From assembly GCA_003254925.1 (NCBI GenBank), contig QANZ01018151.1, positions 103,476 to 167,475 on the forward strand: a DNA stretch of 64,000 nt. The letters are read 5' to 3'. The position numbers were made by a program, and so were the translations under genes. Below are positions 24,911 to 38,300 of the stretch, in pieces. Origin of the DNA: Chamaecrista fasciculata (Eukaryota; Streptophyta; Magnoliopsida; Fabales; Fabaceae). Each line of letters begins with the position of its first letter. Position 1 is the stretch's first letter. The notes under the pieces were generated by a model, which saw nothing but the letters and a program-made list of their open reading frames with translations, was not told where the DNA came from and did no database searches.

Positions 24911-27900
24911 TCAATGGAAGGCAGCAACTTCATCACTGAAGTGTTTGAGTAGGCTCTCAATACTCATAACCTTGTGGTCTGAACCATCTCTAACACGTAC
25001 ACTAACCTGGAAAATGAGTCAATGTTTAGCTTCCTGCCTAGGATTTAGATTAAGAGTGAGAATAAGAGTCACACAGAGTCAATTATGGGCACACTTGGTG
25101 AAAATAGTCCCTGGTTTTAAATATTTCTAGGAGTAATAAGATTCAAGATGGTATAAAAAAGGTAGTCTCAATCACAAACAAAAGACAGATCACTTGGTGG
25201 ACATAAGCCCTCATGTTTTCTCTACACTTTGGTGGGAAAACCATGGTAAATGCTTGAAGCGAAGGAACCTGAAGATTGTCATAGGACCATAAGAATATCC
25301 ATTGACGAAAATTTAGATTTGTTGGAAAGCTTGAAGCTATGCATCCCTCAAACAGATGGATAACACTACCACTCTACAGAAACTACCAAAAATGCTATGG
25401 CCCGAAAGAACAGAGGCGAAAAGAAAACATAAAATTATACTATACTATCAAGTATTAATTTATGAGATAGAATTAATAAACAGTAAACCTGTCCGGTTTC
25501 AGCTTCCTTCTCTCCAACAACCAATATAAAGTTATACTGTGCTAACTGAGCTTCTCGAACCTGCACCATACCAGAATTTATTTATGACTTTTATTTAATG
25601 ACAAAAGAAGAACTAATGGAACATATGTATGCCATCTAGAAAGTAAGAGTAATAGCAACAGATGTTATAACAGGTGGTTACGCTTCCAAGCAACCTCCCC
25701 ACCTGCCTTTCCCCAAGGAAAAAAATAGTTGGGTACCAAACCAAGGATCTAGTGAAACACAGTATACACCATAATGTCAAATGGCAGCCGAGTATACTAT
25801 GTTCCTCTACATCTTAAACTTTAAGCCAAAGATATTTTATTGCCACCAAGTTCATCAAGCATTGGAACAAAATGGATGGCGGCTAACAAAATCAAATTGT
25901 TTGCTTTGAAAGGTTAGTTATATTCACCTTCTTCTGAATCTTCCTATCAGTTGTATCAGCATCAACATGGTAACCAGCTTGATGGATCTTATCCCGCACC
26001 TACAAAAATGTAGCAAGAGAAAATGTTATTTAAGAGAATCATTATTGTTCTATGATGAGTAACAGAGACTGAGTTTGCAAGCATGACAAATAAGTGCTCC
26101 TTCCACAGACAAGGCAAAAGTAAATTGAAATGCTACCATATTATATATATGTTGTCTGCCTTTCATGCATCTGTGATTAGACTATATGAGAGAGACCAAA
26201 GCCAAAAATTTACTCGGCCAAAGTACCTCAATTGCATAAGACTCTGATTTCTCTGACACGGGGCAAACAATTGCCTGACGAGGACTAAGCCAGAAGGGCC
26301 ATTTTCCCTTGTAGTGCTCCAATAGTATAGCAAACATGCGTTCAACAGATCCTAGAATGGCTCTGTGTATCATAACAGGTCTTTCAATTTTGGCTTCATC
26401 CTCGGCTGAGTATTCCAGCTTGAAACGATCAGGAAGCTGGAAGTCAAGCTGCAAGCAAACACACTCATTTAACCATCAATTTCAACCAACAAGTTGTGTA
26501 TGCTGGGTCGGGTAATATATTAAATAAAACCAAAAGTGAACCTGCAAAGTTGCACACTGGAACTTCCTGTTTAATGCATCAGATACACTGATATCTATCT
26601 TTGGTCCATAGAATGCACCATCCCCTTCATTTATCTGCATGATATTACTCAGAATATTAGCATGAAGATGGTAAAATAAACAGAAGTCACATTTCATAGA
26701 ATATGGTGAAAAAGAGCTAGTCCAAAGCAAGTTAACCTAAATTGCATAAACATTCAACATTATATTAGTAAAACCAAATATTGATCTAGTCCAAAGCAAA
26801 GTCCACTAAATCAATTAACATGAGAACGATATGCATACAATTAAAGTTGAAACAATAACTTAAACCAAGTAAAGATAAGGAAGAGTTCTAGAAAGAGTAA
26901 AGAATAATACCTGCCAAGGCTTCCCAAACTCATCTAAAGCCTCTTTAAGAGCATTTTCAGCCTTCTCCCATGTTCCTATATCTCCAAGGTATTTCTCTGG
27001 TCTCTATTCAGATGTTCAACATGTCAAGGAAAATGAGACTAAATGGTTAAAACATGCCAAAGAGTGAAAAAAATATGGTTAGAACCGGGAAAAGGAAATT
27101 GAATTTGTTGCAGGTAATAACACTTGCACAATGCAGCAGTCATTCAGTAGAATAAGCAAATGATGAAAGAGAGCTTTGCAGCAAGTATCTAATTTTTGTC
27201 TGTGCTAACTAGAAGTTTTGTTGTAGAATCATGCCACCAAATAGATGAATAAAGATTGTTTCGGCCAAAAAAAAATAAATGATTTTATACAATTACATTT
27301 CATACAAGTAAAAAGATTTAATCATAACGTGAAAACATATCAAAACACAATCATTGTTTAACCCACTAGTTTCTTCTCATAAAAGATGTCACATAACCAC
27401 CAGCATTAATATCTAGCTTTACTGCTTTAGCAAGCAAGGTACAACCATCAAAGTCCTCAGCAGAAGTGTTAAGATTATTGGTATAAATTAAAAACGAGTA
27501 AAATGACAATTAGATCTCAAACAAGTTGTGTTATGGACATAAACAATTCTAAATTGCAACAGTCCAATTAAGAAGTACAAAAAACCTACATAGTTCCTTT
27601 TCTCATTTACAATCTAAAATGAGTCTCAATGTAAATGATACAAATTTTATAAAAAACAAAACAGAATGCAATCTAATTGTGTTAAACACCATATAGATTT
27701 GTAAGTGTCGCTGCCCGGGTTTTTCTAACATTGAAAGAAGCAGAGAAGAACTATGAACAGTAAATGATGAAGCATACCGTTGAAAGCTTGAGATCGTAGG
27801 TGAAACCAAATATGGTATAGGCATAATTGATAAAATCCAAGGCACGTCTCACTTCATCCTTTACCTGTAAAATGATTCATATTAACAATTCTAACTTAGC

Positions 27901-29864
27901 GCACAACAAACTGTAAAGATTTTGGTTGATTGACTTCTAAACTCAAACTCACCTGGGACTCCCTGCAGAAGATGTGGGCATCATCCTGTGCAACATTTGG
28001 AGTATATACTATTAATATGATGGTGCTACTACCATTAGTCAGGCATAAGGTGAAAGNATTAACAATTCTAACTTAGCGCACAACAAACTGTAAAGATTTC
28101 GGTCGATTGACTTCTAAACTCAAACTCACCTGGGACTCCCTGCAGAAGATGTGGGCATCATCCTGTGCAACATTTGGAGTATATACTATTAATATGATGG
28201 TGCTACTACCATTAGTCAGGCATAAGGTGAAAGATATAGATCTAAGGCTTGCTATGTTACTTCAGCTAAAATTGCCCCATATTTAAGAGAAAAGAACAAC
28301 AAATTATTGGCCACAAAAAACATAATTAAATAGATAATTTACTGCCCCTATTATGAATTACAATGATATATACCCTGAATAGTATACTATTTAAGAGGTC
28401 AATCCCCTGTATCACTTAAACTAGAAGAAGAATTCAGCACCAAAAACCCAAAATCCCAAGTATGTTTCAAGAATTAAAACCTACCAACTCTAAGACCAAA
28501 GACCCCCTTACTGCTTTTATGCAGAAACTCACATCAATATCAACCAGACTAAAAACAAATTCAAGTAATTAAAGGCATTTTCTAGTGATAATAATGGTAT
28601 AAGCCAACCTCTGCCCTCACAAAACTACATAAATATGAACGTGCTATAAAAGTTTTAGAATAAAAAGAGCATTGTACCTTAATTTGGAAGTTAGAACTCA
28701 ATTATAGTTATTTTATTTCTTGCGTGATCAGAATTCTGAGTGGGGAAAAGCTATACCTGCTGAAATCTTCTTAACACGTGTCAATCCACTCAGTGCACCA
28801 CTAGCCTCATTCCGATGTAAAACCCCAAAATCAGCAAATCGAAGAGGAAGTTCTGTAAAACAATTAAAAGAGTTAGGATGAGAACAGGCTCAAAGTCACG
28901 TATGCAATATCCTGCATTAGAAATCCAACATTAACCAGTTCATTTTCAATTATATCATAATATGGGAAAATCCTAATGGTGGCAGGCCTGAAAACCTAAA
29001 CAATCCTAAACTAAATTGAAATGAGAAAATCCTAGATCAACTAAGATATATGAATAGGGAAATCTTACTAGGACTCGACAGATGGAATCCTAGTAAAAAA
29101 CTACTGGAGTGTGATACAAATAGATATCCCTAGACCCAAACACCTATACAGATACCCAACGGTACCGACTAAAAAAGTAATAAACCCTAATTACATGACG
29201 TAAATCTGAACTAAAATCATGTCAGACATTAATAAACATTAAAACCTTTTCATGCTGCATCAAACCTACTTCGGTAAAGATCAATTAAAAGAAATTAAGA
29301 ATTTAGATATTTCATTCAACTGAAAAGTGACATTACCTGGCCAAGAATATGAGCACTGGAATGCCAGAAAGTGTCACGGCCTTCATCGTCTTCAAATTTG
29401 AAAATCTGAAGGTCACAATCACCTTCCAAAGGCCTTGTCATATCCCACAGGACCCCATTCACTTTGGCAATCAACGCGTTGGCAGCCAAATTCTTGGAAA
29501 TCTCCTTGGCAACATCCAACGGCGAGGTCACCCACTTCTTCCCTTCCTTGACACTCTTGTCGGGCAAAGTAATCCTTTGAATCCATCACGAGAAAGAAAT
29601 GAACCATTGATGACAGGATATTCGAATTGACTTACTTGATGGGATCGGCGGAGAGAGATAGGCGATGAGTGAGCTGCTGAGCTTGGGAATGACACTGGTA
29701 AGGTAGGCTTCGTCCTTGGGATGAGCCACCATTGCTGCTGATGCTTGAAATGACGCTTGCGATAAAGAGGAAGAGAGAAATCGCAGAGATTTACAGAGCA
29801 AAGAAGGCGAAGAAGAAGAAGACGCGAAACGGCGGCAGCGGAAGATTAAAGTCGCATAGCACAT
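24911..29864 (-). pseudogene. Threonyl-tRNA synthetase locus, central exons lost and frame broken
   Basis: Exons read on the minus strand: 29636-29864, 29337-29574, 28757-28853, 27953-27985, 27778-27864, 26911-27003, 26542-26634, 26227-26448, 25928-25999, 25489-25560, 24911-25006. They encode a eukaryotic-type ThrRS: TGS domain, editing-domain HSSAH motif, class II motif 2 ([17 protein letters not shown]), motif 3 ([18 protein letters not shown]) and the anticodon-binding domain ending SDEVAAFH. Three defects are visible. (1) After VIPK in exon 1 a short deletion shifts frame; the expected QLTHRLSLSADPIK lies in another frame, and the splice phase agrees with that frame. (2) Exons for roughly 265 residues between HILGQ and ELPLRF are absent, removing most of the second additional domain, motif 1 and the zinc-binding CPGH region; only a 480-base intron-like stretch remains. 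(3) One extra A in exon 28757-28853 (97 instead of 96 nt). Later exons look intact. Either a young pseudogene or an assembly failure; an intact copy should exist elsewhere. Confidence 0.8.
27881..28233. repeat. 176-bp direct repeat around an N, duplicating a ThrRS exon
   Basis: 27881-28056 and 28058-28233 are near-identical and meet at the N at 28057. Each contains the 33-nt exon DDAHIFCRESQ (27953-27985 and 28130-28162). The doubled exon is therefore probably an assembly product, not an exon duplication. Confidence 0.85.
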
Positions 29865-30880
29865 AGCATCGTACCAAATTTGGGTGTGTGTGGTTTATAC
29901 TATAGTCTGTGTGACACTGGACTGAGGTTTAGGGTTCTTTAAAAAATACTATAAATTAAAAATACAAATATTTTTTATTTCTCCTCCTTAATTTTTTTCT
30001 TTTCCCTTCATTCATGGTTCCATGATTCTTTAATATGGTAAATATTCTAAATTGACCAAATTGGCGTTGATCCCAAGCAAGTAACGCAGGACTAGCAGGA
30101 AATGATATATTATGAATTTATGAATTNTCAAGAAATGGATGCTTAGTTTCTAGCAAGGTTCGACCTAACCCATGAAAACATACATCTCATTATCATAGGC
30201 TAAGCTCGGGAGTTTCAAACTTCAAAGCAGACCGTTGAAAAACCAACACAAAATAGCAAGCCCGAGAGTACCTTTACCTTATATAGAGAAGAGAGAAGCA
30301 AGAAAGAAAGAAAGAAAGAAAAAAAAGAGGTAAACTAATATTTTGATCCCCTAAAGTATATTATTACTATCATTTTTATTGACATACTTGATTAAATCTC
30401 CTCAAATTTATAGCTCGTAACGAATTAATTCTTTTATGAATACCTTATCATTCTATATTAAGGATTAAATTGCAACAAGTCATAAATTTTTAACAACTAA
30501 ATTAATTATTTCCAAAATTTTAGAACGAAAATCACAATGCTCATATAATCCAAAAAATAAATAGATAGTTTACCGAAAAAAAACAAACAATTGCAAGCAC
30601 CACAATGTCTCAACTTTACACATGAACTCGAACCCCAAAGGCAAAATTTGATATACCATTTTCAATTTTTCATACAGAACTATTTTGCTATAATGTACAT
30701 AAGGAAAAATCTAGGAAGGCAAAGATGTGAAGCCGATCAAATCACCAAGTAGAAGCCAGAATGTGGTTCCATATGCTTGAACTATAGCAACCCTGAAATG
30801 ACACCACAAAACTACACCAGTGATAAAACAGTGTAGAAATAAAAATTTGAGGGTCATATGATGCCATTGAACATTTGGCC
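29865..30880. other. Spacer between ThrRS locus and AP-1 gamma 3' end
   Basis: Contains the 5' flank of the ThrRS locus, an AT-rich spacer with an isolated N at 30127, a GAAA run (30300-30320) and, in its right part, the likely 3' UTR of the gamma-adaptin gene. No open reading frame of note. Confidence 0.5.
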
Positions 30881-33800
30881 TCATAAATCACGAGGAAAAT
30901 TTTTTATTTGGCCTTCTTCCAGTGTATCCTTGCCATTTGTCTTGTATATTATCCGTGTACGCATGATGAGAGATTTCTGAAAATTCATGATGTTAATTAT
31001 TCTGTAAGATGCACTCAAGCATACACATGCAAAGCAAAATAAGATTGTTATGACGCCTAATGAGAGTTTCAATGTCTTTCAAGGTAATAATTACACAAAG
31101 GAAAAATTTAGAGGAAGATTTTCTTAAAATCTATGCTATTTAGGTTCATCAATGATATAAGTTTTTCAAGCACAACGTTTTGTACAACTTACTATAAACA
31201 TCATTTTAGTTGAAAAGTAAATCAATCAGGATCAGGACTAAACTTCCATAACCTCCTTATATCTTTGCTAATCCCCAATAAATATATGTCACGTGGTAAA
31301 AACTTTTGGCATGACCAACCATAGTAAAGAGAGAATATTAAATAGAACTTTCTGTAAGACCAAGATATAGAATGTAAAGAAGACATATAATTGAAGGAAC
31401 TTTATAACAAATAATAAGAAACTTTATATAAGTTTGTCCCAATCATGAAGCACATGAGAGAACACAAGTGTCTATTGTAAAGCTAATAAACAAAGAAATA
31501 AAAAGTGCAAGAACTACGCCAGATGGGCACATATAGAAGCAGAAGAGAAGAATCACTAAATGGGATATAACTACAGCAAAGCGTGATGGTAATGTAGAAA
31601 GAAAAACACATTGCAAATACCTTCCCATGCTGGCTATTAGTAACTGTCAACTTTTGGGTGATGGACCCGTTACCACTGGCAGGGAGAGTATTGCCACTAG
31701 CTGGATCTAAGTGTAATTGAAGAAACTGAAAAAAGAAAAAATACTCAAATACATAAGCTCTACATGAAAAATACAATAGTAGTTGGTTCACTTAGTTCTA
31801 CAATGCAAGAATTAGAGTTTCCACCAAAGAAACCTGACAAACTGCTGATCATTTAAAAATGTTAACAGCTTACAATTTTTCATCATGTAGTGAAATTTTT
31901 ATAATTGCACTCCAAACAGAGGAACGAGAAGATAATTTTCAAGAGTAATTAGAATAGAAATTAATGGAACCTTCAATTGACACAACAACGATAAATATAA
32001 TGATCTTGTTCATAGCAATTTTAAATGAAGCTAAAAATTATATTTTTAACACAAATAATAATGATCATGAGCAGTACACACATAAAGATCAATGGCATGA
32101 TGATTGGCATACCTTGGGAACTGCTGCTTGGAAAACAAAATCTGTGTATACATTAGATGTCAAATTCGTATAGGTAGCTTGGATAACTGTTGTTTGTGGG
32201 TTTCCTGGTTCTTTGGAGAAGTTGAATGTTACTCTCAAGGAGCTGCTCTCAAGTGCGGTCATAGATGGATAAACTGGTCCATTGTTTTCTATTCAATAGT
32301 ATAGGGGCGTAGGGTAATCAGTACTTCAACTAAATTTCATTTATAAAAAGAGAAAGACCAAATGCGGAACAAAAAAATGACTACCTGCTGGAGGGATGGG
32401 AGCCAAACCATCAACCAAATCCACCATCGGAACAGCTCCAGCGTTAGAAGATGCTCTAGCAGAATGTGAAAGAGACAAGAGATCATCCATTGGTGAAACT
32501 GGTGTTTTGTTATTGGTACTGGAGGATAAGACATCTTTTGTAGAAGAGAAGGTTTGCACGGGTGACGTGATAGGCGCAGAAGGTGATGTGATAGGCACAG
32601 AAGGTGATCCAATAGACAAAAGATCCAAAAGAACATCTGTACCACTATTTTGAGCTTGACCAGAACCTAATGGAAAATAAAGGTCAGACAAAAAGCAAAT
32701 GTACTTTTATTTTTCAGATGAAACAAATAGAATTGGACTTAAGTTTGCATGCGTCAATATGTTGCTTTGCCCCTTCACTTTTCCACAAGAAAAACAGCTG
32801 CCTAGCATATTTTCAAGCATTGTCTTTTTTTGTAAGTGTACTTAGCTGAATCACATTCTGCAAGCATTGTCTTTTTTCTATAATAACTATGATGTTAACT
32901 TGCTAATTATTTCATGTATCAAGGTAGAATCAAGTCTGGGATAAATAATAGAACAACCCAAACCCTTTCTAATACCACTCTGCACAATTGTACGGATTGT
33001 TAATAAGAGCTTATTGAGCCACAGGTCAAGAGGTTACTTTAAACAATAAAAGGTCTTCACAAATTATTGCCGCTTAGTTTGGTTTAATGGAACATACAGC
33101 CATTAATACTATTGATACAAGATGTCTCTCATATATAAGCAATAAGCCAATAACAATAATAATAATTCAGTCCTCAGGTACCAAGATATTTATACAATGC
33201 ACCAGAAATACTGACCTAGCTGTTGTGGTGCTGATGGCAAGTCCAAACCAAGAAGGTCCTGAAGAAAATCACCACCAGAGAAGCTAGGTACAGGGGCATC
33301 ATCTGAATTCAAATCGAGCAGATCTACCAGAGGAGCCACAGAAGGCTTGGCAACTCCATTAGGAGGATTAACTGAAGCTGCTGTTGCAGTAGAAGCGGTG
33401 CCCGGAAGAGAGCCAGCTCTTCGACCAACAAAAGTTGCCTCATCTAAAACTGGCATCCTTTCTACAAGCATAGACCTGTAACCATTTCATATTAAGAATC
33501 CTCCATGAGATAGATATGCAGTTTTTTTATAACAATATAAACAAATAGCTGTACTTACCTAATATTTGCATGATTTGCAATGATTCTATTGAATTCTATA
33601 GACCTTTGCTGCAATTCAAGCAAAAGATTTCCTTTATACTGAATGATTATATTCCTGATCCTCCTGTATAAAGTATTCAAAAATAAAATAGAATCATACT
33701 TTTTCATCCAAAAAGAAAAATCTTAATTTCATGTCAAATATTCAATGAAGTGAAACTAAGCATGAAATAGGTGCGAGCGTGAATGGTGGGACGTGAATCA

Positions 33801-35310
33801 AAAGGATTTCATGACAGAAATGGATTACATACACAAGAGGACCAAAATGTTTTTATGTGTTCCAGAATTCAGGTGAATTTTACTAGAATTACATTCCTCG
33901 AGTGAGAGAGACGGCAGAAAAACTAGTAAAAGATCCATTCAAAGTTACAATTTATAAGCTTTAATTTTTTTCAGACAATATTAACAAATAATTGGCAACT
34001 ATAACCTACTCTGAAGAAGATGGAAAACGTGAACAGAGTTTCACCAGGGCAACCAAAGCCATCGCTTTTGTGGTAAGATCCGATGAATGGCGTTTTACAG
34101 CCATCTCTACAACATCCACAGCATCTGACTCAGTCACCTGCTTGCAAAGACAGCTAATTTTGTAGTGTAAACTAAAGAAACAACAAATTTAGCCTTTTTA
34201 AAATTTGAGAAGAAAGAATAAAAAGTTAATTTTATAAGAATGTATGAGCATTAATACAAAAGCATGTAGCAGTAAAAGTATCACTAGTCAACAGACCAAT
34301 CATTGTTGAATTATTCTGCTTCTCTCTCATAAAGGAAACAAGAAAAACAATAAATTTTAAGCATCTTATTTTGCATTAGCAATAAACATAAGCAGGAAGT
34401 ATTAGAAAAGAAAGAGGCAGTCACGGACAAATAATTTTTTATTTCATGCATCCACCAAGGACATACCAAGCCCAGATTCCAGCAACATGTATTTTAACTC
34501 ATAAACTACTGCTTGTTGTCAAATGATTAATCATTATCAGGCAACATGAAGTAATAGAAACTCTACATAGCTTATGCAAAACTATCAAGCAAAAAACATA
34601 GACTAACCGCTATTGGTTTTTCTATGTCAAGCATTCCAAAATTCTTAACTAGAATGTCACCATATTCTCCAATACACCACACTGCAACCCGAACAAGACT
34701 TTCCTGATGAAAAATATTAGATAACCCTATAAAATTGGTTGAAATAATAGAAAATCAACTGATATTGGTTGCAATAGTAGAAAATCAACTATATTCATAG
34801 ATTTTGCAGATGTACAAGAGAGAACCTGTTCAGCTGACGTTTGTAATGCCCTGTATAATGCTCTTACTGTATATCCGTGAAGGTCTGAAGCATTGCTTAT
34901 CATAACAATCATGCCATGCCATACTTCATCTTTTACAAAATTTCCAGCCTACTAACATGGCATAACAATCAAATTTTTGCACTCAATATATGGTTAAATG
35001 ACAAAGCTCAATATGAATTACAGCATTAAACAATTATCAACAAGCAGTTTCATTTCACACCAAATTAATGCAGCGGTGATAATTTGTGACTATTACAAAG
35101 AAGCAAGATAACATAAAGCTAGTGCAAACATAAAATTGTAAATAAAATTCATTATCTAGGATGTAAATGGAGACATTTTGAAAATCAACATAATTATCAC
35201 TCACAATAGAGCATCAATGAAATAATGATTACCCAAAAAAATTAGCACAAGTCAGGATTATTCCTCTGTTTCAAGCTTCAGTTAACTACAAAACCTTGTG
35301 TATTAGATTT

Positions 35311-35350
<40 letters not shown>

Positions 35351-38300
35351 GATCTTCTCTGGGGAAAACCTGGAGCACCAATTAGAAAATCCCAGTCAAC
35401 CAAATGCATAATTAGTTATATACAAATTACACAAACTTTTTAGGTAACAATAATTTGGAACTGATAAAGGATTGAGGCCCATGTAATGAACTTTTAAGAA
35501 TGCAATATACAAAATGCAAATATTTCAAGATCAATGCAGACAAGAAAGATATCTAATAATTTGGGAAAAAAGTACGAATTTTTATTAGTAATGAGTATTG
35601 AAAAGATTATCAAAGAAAGAACCTGTAATCTCAAATTAATGGAAAACCATAAGTGCCTCCAGAAGTTACTGGGTAATGAAAAAACAGATAAGAATAAATT
35701 TAATATCAAAATTCTAGTATGAAGAGAGAAACAGTGGCAATTCTAGAACCTATTTCCCATCAGGCAACAAGAAATGAAATAATAGAATACGAATGATAAA
35801 GATGATCTATGCACACAAAAAGGGAGGCCATTCAAAACCCACAACTCACTTGGCAACTATACAGCAAATTTTGGAACTAAGGTCACCCCTGAAATCTTGC
35901 TCACTGACTTCCAAATAATCAATTAGCTCTTCTGTTAAGGGCTTAACATTACTTTCATTCACCAGAGAGTAAACAAGTTCAAGAGCTCTTTTTTGAATTG
36001 AAGCATCAGAATCCTGAAGCAAAAAGTCAACTAAGTAACTGTCCAATTGTACAACAAAACCTTTCAGCTTGCTTGTTGAATGTGAAACAGCTAACAAGGC
36101 CATGCAAGTATGCAACTAATACCTTTACACATTCCAGAATTGTTTCCCGATGCCTCTGCACTGCCTTAGCATCAAATGTTATAGCCTTCATTAGCATGTT
36201 TAATGCCACATATCTGAAGGAATACAATAGGAAAAGTCAATATGGAAGGAAGAAATTAAAAATATCGAGAGGGAGAGAGAGAGAGAGAAAGAGTAGCACA
36301 AAAGAGATGAAAGTTTAGGTACCAATTTTTCTCAAGAATGCCATAATCTACAGGGGGCAAAAAAATCTACTTTCTCCAAAACAATTTAAAATTCATTAGC
36401 AGTTTAGGTACCAAATTTGAGACTGATGTGGACAGAAACATAACTTATAAGAAGAACCTACAACATTTAGTCCCCTGATCTCATTGTCGGCATTATTATT
36501 GAAACTTGAAATGCAATGATAGAATGTTTCAAGAGGCCCAAAGCTTTGTCCTATGGATCAACAAGTCTACTGTTCAAGATTCCTTGAATCAATGAACTGC
36601 AATCATGTTGTTCATTCTTCCTCATCAAATGGAAAAGTCTAAACTAGTTACAGTGCTTGTGTTTTGTGTTCCCTTGTGAGCTTTTAGAAATGATATTTTG
36701 CTTAGCATACATTCTAACTCAGTGTACTGGTGTTTCTTACTTTTAAAAGATAAAACTAATTATCAATAAAAATAAAAAAGAAATGTTCAAAAACAAACCT
36801 GATATTGTTGTCAGGGTTTGATAAGAATCTGCCAAGTATATTGATGGCAAGCACGCGTAAGCCACCACTATCTTCAACACTCATGATTGTTTGAACACAC
36901 TCATATAAAATGGCATTTCCTGCAACTTTATTTGACTCAGTCTTGGTAGCCACCTAAAAATAAGATTAGAATGTTCAAAAACTATTGATGTTAAATGTCT
37001 AAGAAGATGAGCACCAATACTAGTTGATAAGAGATAGTAGATTTAAACTTATATATCAAATCTCAAACTCATTGCAAATGTAACATGGAATCATAAACTA
37101 CCCCCCCCCCCTGCCAAAAAGAAAGTAAAAACAAAATGCACGTGTGCACCCACACACAGAATAAACTAATACAACAACAACAACCAAAGCCTTTTCCCAC
37201 TAGGTGGGGTCCGCTATATGGATCAACTGACGCCAACGTGTTCTATCCTTACACATGTCAACCGTAAGGTTATTGACAAATAAACTAATAAGTAAAAATA
37301 TTTCATAGATCTTTTTTTTCTTTTGGTCATGAAGTGTATGGCTCATACACGCTAAGAGGATAGTCATAGACTCAGTATTCATTAGTTGACTTAATATTCT
37401 GGTAAAGAGTGATGTTAATGGTATACATGTGTGACTGTTTATGATGTTTTAATATATCAAAATGGAGAGTCCGTCAACAACTCTCTAAATTTCAGGATTT
37501 ATAAAAAAACAAGAGAAGTTTATGGAACCATATTGCCATACCTATCAGACAATAGGTAAATATTCTGACTTTCTCAGACCACGAAATATTGCTGTAATTG
37601 CAGAAAACACATTTCTCATTCTATTGTGCACGTCTAGCATGACTCTGTTATTCTCTGTTTGGCTTTACCCTCCCTTTAGTCCAAAGCCAACCCCACCTGC
37701 CATACGTTGCATAAGCCTTTAATATACCCCATCTTTAGACCAGTACCACTACCACCAAAGCACGGCCAAAATCCTAGTAGTATATTCTGGTACACAAATT
37801 TCCTTTAAGTTTCAATCATTTAAATTTCTTCTGGTATGCAACTTAAGAATACGTTTTTATCAAATGTATGCAAGTGGAAAGGACACAGTAAAAGAAGGTA
37901 CAGTTTCCGGCAAGCAAGGTCAACAAGAGAATCAGGCAGAAATTATAACCAATGCAATCACTGCCGCACTGGCAACATAACACGATAATACCATAAAATG
38001 ACATGAACTCACAGCTTACCTGGGCAAGTATGTCATTCATACGGTCACTAGCATCAGTGTTGCCTTCGCCCAGCACTCGCAAAAGCTTAAGTAATCTGAT
38101 GTGTAGAAAAGGATCAGTGATGCCAGCAATGTCATACTCTGGTGCATAAGGACTGTTAACTAGATCCTTAAGAGTTCTGACCAAACCCTCTGTGCATTTC
38201 TACAGTAATTGTTGAGAGAATTTCCTTATTACAATTAAAGCTCATGATAATCAGGGATCAATTTATCCAAGAGTTCTTGCCAAAATAATATCCTAAGAAT

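Noticed and set aside
27953..28162. Apparent duplicated 33-nt ThrRS exon, as in mutually exclusive exons
   Set aside because: Both copies lie in the 176-bp repeat that meets at the N at 28057, so the second copy is most likely an assembly product.
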